From the NCBI GenBank assembly GCA_002099365.1, contig MSED01000005.1:1116001-1180000 (forward strand): DNA of 64,000 bases, written 5' to 3'. This DNA is from Phialophora verrucosa (lineage: Eukaryota > Ascomycota > Eurotiomycetes > Chaetothyriales > Herpotrichiellaceae). Under the pieces are notes generated by a model. It had not been told where the DNA came from, made no database searches, and saw only the letters and a list, made by a program, of their open reading frames with translations. The translations under genes were made by a program, and so were the position numbers. Shown in pieces: positions 1 through 10,270 of this stretch (the first letter of the stretch is position 1; each line of letters opens with the position of its first letter).

Positions 1-276
1 CTATCGAACAAAATTCATATCGAGATTAGACGACACGAGAATAATTTCGCGTCGCACAGCTGCGAGAGGGTATTAAACCGATGACGTCACACCTCGCTGC
101 TGTTCCGGTTAGGCCGCGGGTTGCGCGATATGACTAAGGCATGACCATGACAGACTTCAACTCGTGATGAAAGGCCGAAATAGATCCTGTATTTCATGCC
201 CTTGGGAGACATCGTGATGGTTTGACCAGTGCATAGCGCATCGCTGTAGTCGCAATTAAATCTCATACCTTTCACC

Positions 277-1137
277 ATGTCGGACTACTACAACAACTCC
301 AATCAGTATTATCCTCCACCCCCAGGCGCCGGCCATAACCAATATCCGCCACCTCCAAGACCCCAAGCCTACAACTCCCAAGCGCCACAGGTAGGGCATT
401 CTTCCAAGCTTTGCAGCGTTGTTAATGCTTAGCTGACCGCTTACAGTCCTCCTATGGGGAGTATCAGCCCGCACGCGAGGACCAGTATCGATATTCACCG
501 AGGTCATCGGCGATGCAAGTAGGCCAGTATGGCGGCGAGTCCGGATACGGTCGGGAGCGTCGCAACTCCGGCCCATATGCTGCTAGTCAATATCGCGAAA
601 CCGAGGCCAACTCATACTATGCTCCTCCTCCACGAGAATATGATGACCGGTACGACGACCGGCCCAGTTCGCGAGGCTCGCGCGGCTCGCGCAGAGAAAG
701 AGAAAGAGAACGGGAAAAGTCGAGAGACAGAGGAGAGAAACATCATGGTGGCCATCATGCTGAGAAGGCTGTTGGCGCGACTCTGCTAGGTGGTGCAGTT
801 GGTGGATGTAAGCGGACGTCACCTTGGCCCTCATTGCGTACTGACAGCGGCAGGGGCTGGCCATGAATTTGGCCACAGCAACAACCTGATCACCGTCGCC
901 GGTGCCCTGGCAGGAGCCTATGCCGGCCACAAGCTCGAAGCCAAACATGAGAAGGACAAGCTGAAGAAGGGACGGCGGGAGGGCGAGGCTTACGACGAGG
1001 ATGATTATGGCGGGCGGCGGAGTCGTTCGATTTCGCGGTCTCGGAAGAGGTCAGGGAGCAGAAGGAGAAGCGAAAGCAGCAGCAGTGATGAGAGCGATAG
1101 TAGCAGCAGGCGCAGACACCGCCACCACCGTGACTAG
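277..1137 (+). CDS. Small glycine-zipper, Arg/Ser-rich protein (hypothetical)
   Basis: Three exons are inferred, 277-390, 447-807 and 854-1137, giving 252 aa. The start is the ATG in TTCACCATG, and the frame is continuous through both introns (GTAGGG...ACAG and GTAAGC...GCAG). The N-terminus is rich in Tyr, Pro, Gln and Asn. A charged Arg/Glu repeat follows at about residues 100-120. A Gly/Ala-rich hydrophobic segment spans the second junction (GGAVGG, W, AGHEFGH, then AGALAGAYAGHKLE), which looks like a glycine-zipper membrane-inserting or self-associating motif. The tail is RS-like and ends in a His/Arg cluster. Proteins of this layout are common in filamentous fungi, but I know no assigned function. 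The second intron is only 46 nt. An acceptor 6 nt upstream would keep the frame and add two residues. Confidence 0.7.
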
Positions 1138-3105
1138 GACGGACCTTATCCCTTTGCTGTAAGTTTTTGATATGTTCAAGGTATTTGGAGGCCTCTCCAC
1201 GACCGACTTGAGTACTTTTTGAGGATTTGATGCATCCCTGATGCAATGATAATGAGATAATGACAACAAAGTATATTTCGTTGGCTCAGGGAGTAGAGTT
1301 ATCCCTTTGCGGCACAACATAATGAGCTTCTGATGCAGCAGTTGGCGACAAGCCAAAGTAGAGCCTCAGCCACTGGGCAATCTGGGGAAATAAAGTGTGG
1401 CAAAGCTGGGTGACCTGCAGCAAACTGTGCCGTGTCATGCATACCTTGCCATCCTCGCCGGTTACTCCTTCAAGTGGAGTTGGTACATCTGGAGTCGGGA
1501 TACGAGTACACTGCACACTCTCAGGGCAGACGGTGATGGTGCTTTCCGCTTCGAAGCTGGGCGATTGGCGAACTGTGCCTACAGCAAATGGTAGAATCGC
1601 CGGCCATGGTCTAAGTCGGAAGGGTTATCTCCCTCATAGCACGGGGTTGTCCTGAGTTTGATTCTCGTGCCTCGTCAAGGGAGTGAGAGCCCCAGTCAGT
1701 AGGTAACCCACGGATGCCGTGTCCGAATTTTTTGGTGGGAGAAAAGTATTCTTCGGGGATTCTAGCGCCGAGGATACGGCCGCTAAGAGGCCCAGCCCTG
1801 CATTGCATCTGCCAATCGGCAACGCTTTAAAAGAAACGTTGTGCAGATGGCTTGGCAACAATTCTCTGTAGCAGATGTTGAATTCGTGAGCTGACCAGCA
1901 AGACTAATTGTGGAGACAGGTCGTCCATTTCTTGGGATAATAGTTCTCTCGGTGTTCTGGGGAGACTGGAGGTGAACTGGGGCGATGTGGGCAAGAGTAC
2001 ATCTGCTTATCAGTTAGCGAACGCCTATCGATACGACCGTCGCGTCGGTATGAGATAAGCCTGAAAAGGATTAGACAGCCCCTCCAAAGTGCGAGAATTT
2101 AGGACCCGTAATGTGGCAGAGTGGCCGTCTCGAAACATGGATGATAATGGTCCGGGACATTTAGTGGGAAGAGAGTGTGTGGCAGTTCGTCACAGGCAAA
2201 GAGGTTTCCAATCACAAAGTCGAGGGTTGTGTAAGGGGCGAAGTCCGTGCATGCTTACACATTGTTGTTGAAAGGGACCTCAAGGGTGTGGGAGGAACTT
2301 AACTCCAGGGCCTGCGTCTGACGTGGTAGGCGCAAATTCGGGCGTGAAGACTGGTTGATTCGCGTCTGGACCCCTGCTTCATGGTGCAGCAGTAACGAAA
2401 TGAATGCGGGAAGTGCTGCCTCTGGTAATCTAAGGCTGAGTGGCGACAAAAATAGGCCTTCGAGAAGCATCAGACAGGGTCCTGCTTTGCCCCCAGCATT
2501 CTCCCGAGACAGATCTCTGACAGCACGGCTGGTTGAAGGATCGACAAAGATTCTGGCCGGATTGTTCGCTCGAGGGGGGCCTGGCTCTGGTATCGAGGGC
2601 TCTGGTTCCAGCTCCTAAATTTTAATCTGTTCGGCCAGCGCGGCTGGAGCTAGGGGAGGCGGTCAAAGCGCGAGAGACAAAGGAGCGTTTTGATGGGATG
2701 GACATTGATCAAACGGATGCGGAATGGGGCAATGCGCCGGATATGAGTGGATGAAACCGCCTGGGGACCGGCACTACCTAGCGAAAAAAATTTATGATGG
2801 CGAAGAGAGAGAGAGTCTGATTAAATAGCCTGCAGCCTTCCTGCTCGCCCTCTCCTTCTCTACCATCTCTCTCTCACCTCTCAAACTCCCCCCTCTTGCA
2901 TTTCTCTTTTCATAGAGTCTGCACTTTCTTTATCTTAATCGAATAGACGCCAGATAGAGCGAGACCGGCGTGGAAGCGCTGTCTGCGTGGGCACCCCTTT
3001 CAGCCGACTTAGACCGCCTCTTTTGACATTCCTGAAATTTTCTCCCACAAAACACCAGCGACGACTCCCTCATCCCCCGTCGAACCTCCAAGCCTCTTCC
3101 ACGAA
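1138..3105. other. ORF-poor intergenic region, 2.0 kb
   Basis: No reading frame here has an ATG start, coding-like composition or a recognisable domain; the longest is under 90 codons. The right half must hold the promoter and 5' UTR of the eEF3 gene. I saw no tRNA B-box, no long repeat and no transposon fragment. Confidence 0.5.
2831..2935 (+). promoter_or_regulatory. Pyrimidine-rich core promoter tract of the eEF3 gene
   Basis: About 100 nt of almost pure C/T on the plus strand (runs such as CTCTCCTTCTCTACC and CTCTCTCTCACCTCTC) lies 170-275 nt before the eEF3 ATG. A short (AG)n run and a TTAAATAG element sit just upstream at about 2803-2828. Long CT tracts next to transcription starts are known from highly expressed fungal genes such as translation-factor and ribosomal-protein genes. 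The role here is inferred from position and composition. Confidence 0.5.
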
Positions 3106-6100
3106 ATGCCCGCGGTCGACACCATGACTTCCACTCCAGCTACCTCCGCAAAGGAGACAAAGCAGTCCCTCGCTGATCTCGAGGGATTGTTGCAGAAGTT
3201 GTCCGTTTCAAAATCCCAAGATGAGGCCAACAGTGCCGCAGGCAATGTTGCCACATTCTTGAACGGCCCCATCGAGGAGCACGACGTGCCTCTCAAGACC
3301 GTCGAAATCTTCAAGAAGCAACTTGCCAACAAGAAAGATGCCGTTGTTCGGGAGCGCGCCCTCGACGGTATCCGAGCAATTGCCTCGCACGGCACGATCG
3401 CCCCCGGCGTTGAGCCGTATCTGGTTTCCCTGCTACCGCTCTCACTCGCCGCCGTCGGCGACAAGATGGTCTCGGTCAAGAACGCTGCGCAGGCCGCCGC
3501 TCTTGCTATCGTTCGACAGATCAACCCCAACTCCGTCAAGGTCGTTCTCCCTCACATCCGAAGTTCCATCATCTCCGCACAGAAATGGCCTGAGAAGATG
3601 ACTGGTCTCGACTGCATCGAGGCTCTCGTCGAAACCGCCCCTACCCAGCTCTCCTTCCTTGTCCCTACCCTCATTCCGATCGTTTCTGAGTCGATGTGGG
3701 ACACCAAGCCTGAAGTCAAGAAGAAGGCGTACGGCACAATGGAGAAGATCTGCAAATTGATCGAAAACAAGGATATCGAGAAGTTCATTCCTGAGCTGAT
3801 CAAGTGTATCGCTAAGCCTGAGAACGTGCCCGAGACTGTTCACTTGCTTGGTGCCACTACCTTCGTCACCGATGTCCACGAACCGACACTGGCCATCATG
3901 GTTCCTCTTCTGGAGCGTGGCCTGGCTGAGCGTGAAACCGCCATCAAGCGAAAGTCTGCTGTCATCGTCGACAACATGTGCAAGCTTGTCGAGGACCCGC
4001 AAATCGTCGCAGCGTTCTTGCCAAAGCTGATGCCTGCGCTCATAAAGAATTACGAAAATATGGCCGATCCTGAGGCCCGTGAGAAGACCAAGCAGGGTTT
4101 GGACACCCTGAAACGTGTTGGTGCGGTCAAGGAGGATGGCTCTTTCCCCCAGATTTCCAATGCTGGTGAAATTGCCACCGTCAAGCCTATTCTCAAGGAA
4201 ATTATTGCACAGAAGCACCAGGGTGCAGTTGAGAAGGCCGACACTGTTATCGACTATGTCTCCGCCATTGCCGGTCAGTTGATCGACGAGAAGATCACTG
4301 AGGAGCCCGACTGGGTCACCAACACCGTCGAATATCTCAAAACCATTGTTGGTGAGGCTGATGCCAAGTCGGTCGCTGAGACGCTTCGAAAGCGCGCCTC
4401 TCCCGGTATTGAAGACGAGCCTGAGGCCGAGCCCGATGAAGAAGAAGGCGAGGATCTTTGCAACTGCACATTCAACTTGGCCTACGGTGCTAAGATTCTG
4501 CTGAATCAAACCAGTCTCCGCCTCAAGCGCGGTCAGCGCTATGGTCTTCTCGGACCCAACGGCTCCGGTAAATCCACCCTTATGCGTGCCATCAACAACG
4601 AGCAAGTCGAGGGTTTCCCGAAGCAATCTGAAGTCAAGACTGTCTTCGTTGAGCACGACCTTGACGCCGCGGATACCGAGCTCACCGTCGTCGGCTGGAC
4701 CGAGATGAAGCTGAGGTCCGTGGGTATCGATACCCCGGTCGAAGATATCAAGGCCAAGCTGCTCGAATTCGGCTTCCTCGATTCTCAGATGGATGGTCCC
4801 ATTACCTCCCTCTCCGGTGGCTGGAAGATGAAGTTGGCCCTCGCTCGTGCCGTGTTCGAGAATCCTGATATTCTCCTCCTGGACGAACCCACGAACCACT
4901 TGGACGTCAAGAATGTGGCCTGGCTCGAGAACTACCTCATCAATTCACCTTGTACATCCATCATCGTGTCTCACGACTCCAAATTCTTGAACAATGTCAT
5001 CCAGCACGTCATCCACTACGAACGCTTCAAGCTGCGACGATACCGTGGTAACCTGAGTGAGTTCGCAAAGAGAGTGCCATCCGCTCGCTCCTACTTCGAG
5101 CTTGGTGCATCTGAGCTGGCCTTCAAGTTCCCTGAACCTGGTTTCCTGGAAGGTGTCAAGACCAAGGCCAAGGCCATTGTCCGTGTCAACAAGATGTCGT
5201 TCCAGTACCCAGGTACCGACAAGCCGCAGATCCAGGATATCACATTCCAGGTATCCTTGGGTTCTCGTATCGCTGTTATCGGTCCCAACGGTGCCGGCAA
5301 GTCCACTCTTGTCAACGTCCTCACTGGTGAGCTGATCCCCACAACCGGTGAGATCTACCAGCACGAGAACATTCGTATCGCCTACATCAAGCAACACGCC
5401 TTTGCTCACATCGACAACTTCCTTGACAAGACTCCCTCTGAATATATCCAATGGCGATTCCAGACAGGTGAGGATCGTGAGACCATGGACCGTGCCAACA
5501 AAATCGTCACCGAGGACGATGAGAAAGCCATGGACAAGATCTACAAGATTGAGGGTACCCAACGACGTGTCATTGGAATCCACGCCCGTAGGAAGTTCAA
5601 GAACTCCTACGAATACGAGTGCTCGTTCGCCCTAGGCGAGAACGTTGGCCAGAAGAACGAGAAGTGGACTCCGATGATGACAGCCGACAATGCCTGGATT
5701 CCCCGTTCCGAGATTCTCGCCTCCCACCAGAAAATGGTCGCTGAAGTCGACCAGAAGGAAGCTCTTGCTAGCGGTCAATTCCGACCTCTCATCCGAAAGG
5801 AGATTGAAGCACACGGCGCCAACTTCGGCCTCGACGCTGAGCTGATCTCCCACTCGCGCATGCGCGGTCTTTCCGGCGGCCAGCGCGTCAAGGTTGTCCT
5901 CGCTGCTTGCACATGGCAGCGCCCTCACTTGATCGTCTTGGACGAGCCGACCAACTACCTCGATCGCGACTCGCTTGGCGCCCTTTCCAACGCACTCAAG
6001 GCATTTGAGGGTGGTGTCGTTATCATCTCACACAATGCTGAGTTTACGGAGTCACTCACTTCGGAAGTCTGGACGGTGAATGTAGGTTTTTGACCTCCCT

Positions 6101-6654
6101 ACTTGTTCTGAGTGCCTTGCTAACGCATGACAGAACGGACGCATGGTTCCTTCTGGGTAAGCTTTCACTTGCTCAATTCTCCACCATTGTTCTAGGTTGA
6201 TTGATTACTAACGTCGTCTTTTTTCCCATATTCTACAGTCACAAGTAAGTTCCCATTACCCTGCTTCTTTTTTCATCTGCTAACGCGTGATGCAGCTGGG
6301 TACAAGGCCAAGTACGTATACCGACATACTCCGAATATTGCCACGTACTAACAATATCGAAGGGTACCGGACCTCGATTGACGTCCAAAGATGATGATGA
6401 GGAAGAGAAGTTCGATGCTATGGTATGATACTCGTGACCGAATTTCCGACTCAGAAACTAACTCTCCGAAGGGCAACAAGATCGAAGGCAACAAGAAGGC
6501 TAAGAAGCTGACGTCTTCCGAGCTGAGAAAGAAGAAGAAGGTGGGTCTTCATAGCCATCAGTGAGGATATTCCAGACAAAGCTGACGCCGACTACAGGAA
6601 CGTATGGCCCGACGAAAGCGTGGCGAAGAAGTCTTCAGCGACGAAGACGAGTAG
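3106..6654 (+). CDS. TEF3: Translation elongation factor 3 (eEF3, ABC-F type ATPase)
   Basis: Fungal eEF3 is a ribosome-bound ATPase that helps release E-site tRNA and drives late translocation in the cytosol. Seven exons are inferred: 3106-6081, 6134-6156, 6239-6244, 6296-6311, 6363-6422, 6472-6540 and 6598-6654, giving 1068 aa, slightly above the usual length. The N-terminal half is HEAT-repeat helices. ABC1 has Walker A GPNGSGKST at about 483, signature LSGGWKMK and Walker B ILLLDEPTNHLD. ABC2 has GPNGAGKST at about 726, signature LSGGQRVK at about 922 and LIVLDEPTNYLD, with the eEF3-type chromodomain insert between its halves. The spliced C-terminus reads PSGHNWVQGQGTGPRL and ends in a lysine-rich tail and SDEDE, matching the family. 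A second in-frame ATG lies six codons downstream. One exon is only 6 nt. Confidence 0.96.
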
Positions 6655-7979
6655 ATTACTCGGCTGCTTCCCCGATTTCCACGACTCGACTATTCTTCCT
6701 CCACAGCCCTCGAGACATGAGGTCGTCGTTCATCGGAGTTTGGATGATTAATGAACATGGCATTGATATCAGATCCGGAGTTAGGCGTGGGCTCAAAAAC
6801 TTGCATTGTGTTCTACGACCGACATATTACTGTGCAACGCTGGGGCGTATCTTGAAACATGGCCGAGCCATATTCGGACCAGGCTCTTCATGAGAAGAAT
6901 CGGCACAATAGAATCGAGGCCATGATAGAAGGCATAGAGCGGAACCTCGCGCATAGACGATAGAGTTCTTTGCAATGAAAAAGATTTTCTCTTCATCACG
7001 ACGATATGGTACAAGTCCCTTTCCACGATCGAAGCAAGGGCCAAGGGATAGAGTTTCTCATTGTTTTTCGCGTGGGCTTCATTTGCCCTGGATCCCTATT
7101 ATGTCGGTGCTCTTGGCCTGCTGCATGCCAGCTACGTCCTGGCATGTGCTGCAACAGTGGGATACAGCCTCGCGGGGATGTGGAGGACACGGAACTGCCC
7201 CTCGTACGCGTACTCGTACAAGTATTGATGCCTTGGCACGAGAGCTGGTCCTGGAATGCGTCGAACGGCAGCTGTCTGACGACCTTCATTCTTACAAGCA
7301 CACGCCGTGGGACAAGCACCTCACCAGTCAGCCTCGGTCTGACGGCCTCCAACTTTCCGAGGCCGAGTGCTCTTGCCGGAACTCTCCCGGAAAAATCCCA
7401 CCATTCACTAGGCGGCGGAGAGCTACTAGCCACAACCGACGCTGGGGGTAAAGCCTAACAGGGCAGTCGGGTAGTGCACCGAAAACTGTTAGTTGACTAG
7501 CCGGAGAAGGCGAGCCGACGCCGCATGAACCAATCCAGCGGGCACCGAGACCCAGAGCCTCCCCACGCCCCTCCATGGAAATATCCCACGCTCACTTCGC
7601 CGTCACTTCCCCAGTGTGGAGGGGCATCCTTCGCAGCTGTCGACCGTCTCTCAATGGTTCGATTGACCGGGCTAGAGCTCGTATGCACCTGTCTGATGAT
7701 CCCATCTTTTCGGCAGATCGAAGGAAAAAGGGGTCTGGCCTGACTGAATGGAACGCGCCGCGAAGGCACGGAGGGTACGCGGTAAGATACTAAAGAGCCG
7801 CCGATTCCTGTGCCCTCTGTTTACGCCGACTTTCTGCTTTGCCCATCTGCTACTTGCCGCTCTCTCGCCCCTCCCGTTGAAAAGGTTTTGTTGATCCACC
7901 ATCCGGAAAGAGCGCCTGTCGTTTTTGATCCGGTTTCGTGTCGACGCCATTTGCCCTGCCGCCCTCGGCTCCGATCAAG
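6655..7979. other. Intergenic region between eEF3 and the monooxygenase gene
   Basis: Holds the eEF3 3' UTR and the promoter of the downstream flavin monooxygenase. Overlapping frames of 140-158 codons around 6975-7458 lie on both strands, but none shows a domain, plausible start context or splice continuation. I see no supported gene or RNA. Confidence 0.5.
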
Positions 7980-9937
7980 ATGGGATCTGTGGGATACAAG
8001 GTCACCGATGGCATCTACGCACATCCTCTGATCTCAGAAAGAGCGATTGACGAGCCTCGACCACTCAAAGTCATCTACATTGGAGCGGGTGTCTCTGGTA
8101 TCTGTGCAGCCATCCAATTTCCAAAGTTCCTGCCGACAGTAGAACTTGCCATTTACGAGAAAAACCCCGATGTGGGTGGCACTTGGTTCGAGAATAGATA
8201 CCCCGGCTGTGCGTGTGGTATGTGAACGGAACGCGCCTCCTTTTCCCCGTCGGCATCTAACACGACCGCAGATATTCCTGCTCATTCGTATCAATTAAGC
8301 TTCGAGTCAGAAGTGCACTGGAGCAAGTTTTATGCTGGAGCCCCCGAAATTCTACAGTATTGGAGGAAGGTCGCAGACAAGTACGATGTCAAGAAGCATA
8401 TGAAGTTCAACCACAAAGCCATCGAAGCTCGGTGGAATGAAGAGACCTCAAAATGGCACGTCAAATTCCAAAGATTAGACACCGATGAGGTTGTGGAGGA
8501 CGTCGGAGACGTCTTCATGACCGGCATTGGCGCATTGAACGAATGGAAATGGCCAAACATAGAAGGCCTACACAGCTTCAAAGGCAAGCTCCTGCACAGC
8601 GCGAACTGGGATTTGGATTATGACGTGACGGTTAGTCCACTTTACTAGCCTTGTGAGAACTACGCTGACGACTTCTGCAGGGCAAGGACATCGCGGTGAT
8701 AGGCGCCGGCAGCAGCGGTATTCAGATCGTCCCAACCCTACAGCCGAAAGTCAAGTCCATGGACCATTATGTGCGCGGCCGAACGTGGATTGCCGCAACC
8801 TTTGGCAACGAGCTGGTCCGAGAGCGAAACAATGGACAGGACGGAAACTTCGACTACACACAAGAAGAGATGGAGGCCTGGAAGAAAGACCCCGAGGCTT
8901 ACGTCAAGTACCGCAAGGCACTAGAAGTTGGTATGCAAGGGGGCTTTGCCATGACACACCGAGGAACCAAAGAGCACGAGGGCGCCTGGTCACAGTTCAA
9001 CCAAGAAATGCGTACACGGCTAGGCAAGAAGCCCCAGATCGCGGAGCACCTCATCCCAGACTTTCCACCTCTTTGCAAACGCCTGACCCCTGGGCCGGGC
9101 TACCTGGAAGCTTTAGTCGCTGACAATGTCAATGTCATTGCCGACAAAATCGAGCGTGTTGACGAGACCGGCATTGTAACGAGTGATGGCAAACACCGAC
9201 CGGTGGAGGTCATTGTCTGTGCAACGGGCTTTGACACCTCGTTCCAAGGCCGATTTCCCATCTACGGACGCGGTGGAGTGAACCTACAGGACCGGTACAA
9301 GTCTCGGCCAGAGACGTATCTAGGCGTCTGCACTGATCAGTTCCCGAACTTCTTTCAGTCACTTGGTCCCAATCAAGGCCTAGGAAATGGCAATCTCTTG
9401 ATTCTCATCGAGGCCATCGCGTTATATGTTGGACAAATCCTGCAAAGGCTCGGCCAAGGGAATGTGAAGACGATCGAGCCGAAGCGGAAGGCCGTTGAGA
9501 ACTTCACGGACTATTGTGACGCCTACTTCAAGCGCACGGTCTTCTCGGCAGAATGTGGAAGTTGGTACAAATCAGCCCCGCCGAATGCCACGGCCGAAGA
9601 ACGAAAGAGAGGCCGAGTGACGGCGCTATGGCCCGGCAGCAGTATTCATGCCGTGCGAGCACTGGAGAAGGTCCGATTCGACGACTTCGAGACCACGACA
9701 TGCGATGGCAATGACTTTGGATGGTTCGGCGACGGCTGGGCCGTGGCGGAGCGAAACGGCGATGTGGACGGCTTGACATGGTACCTGAACGGTACACGCT
9801 TCCTACACGAATCATTAGAGAAAGGCGAGAAGTTGATTGTCAGCGAGGATAAGATTGTGACCAACGGGGAGGATGGGATCAAGAAAGATGAGATCGCGTC
9901 TGAGTTTCGAGTGCCGGATGGAATTGTGGCGACGTAG
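7980..9937 (+). CDS. FAD-dependent monooxygenase, Baeyer-Villiger type
   Basis: Three exons are inferred, 7980-8217, 8272-8630 and 8681-9937, giving 617 aa. The start is the ATG in CAAGATGGG. The FAD-binding Rossmann motif GAGVSG is at about 35-40, followed by GGTWFENRYPGCACD, whose final Asp is split by intron 1. The Baeyer-Villiger fingerprint FxGxxxHxxxWD is present as FKGKLLHSANWD at about 182-193. The NADPH-binding motif GAGSSG is at about 207-212. Such enzymes insert oxygen next to a carbonyl, turning ketones into esters or lactones, or oxidise N or S atoms, using NADPH and O2. The substrate cannot be read from sequence. No signal peptide is seen, so a cytosolic enzyme is likely. A copper amine oxidase gene follows in tandem 333 nt downstream; no backbone synthase is near, so a secondary-metabolite cluster is not supported. 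Confidence 0.9.
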
Positions 9938-10270
9938 AATATAGGATAGTCGCACTGACAGAATAGATCTCGTCATGTGTTCATTCAAATGTCTATACCA
10001 TCGGTATACTCTGGAAGAATCATGTCCGATAAGGATCATTGTATCGCATATGCAGGCGTGGCAGGACTAAGGTAAGACTATTCCATACAAGGATACTGCA
10101 GCCTCCTCGACGGACTCTCATCTCCGTTTGATATCGAGGGCGCCTGATAATAGCCGGCTCTCTGCATGGGAGTGGCAGATCTCATATTGGAGCGCTGTTC
10201 CACATGGCGATGAGATGAGGCAGGTGTCTTTCCCCTTCGTTCGCGCCTTGGTTCTCTAGCAACTGCTACC
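9938..10270. other. Short intergenic spacer, monooxygenase to amine oxidase
   Basis: 333 nt holding the 3' UTR of the monooxygenase and the promoter of the amine oxidase. No motif that I would defend is visible. Confidence 0.45.

Noticed and set aside
2110..2250. tRNA-like A-box (TGGCAGAGTGG) near 2113
   Set aside because: No matching B-box, acceptor stem or anticodon arm follows at the right distance.
3442..4899. 485-codon open frame antisense to eEF3
   Set aside because: It mirrors the strongly biased codons of eEF3 on the opposite strand. Its translation shows no domain, and antisense openness is common in highly codon-biased genes.
6975..7458. Overlapping 145-158-codon frames on both strands upstream of the monooxygenase
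   Set aside because: Both strands and several phases are open at once, which points to base composition. No splice continuation or domain is seen.
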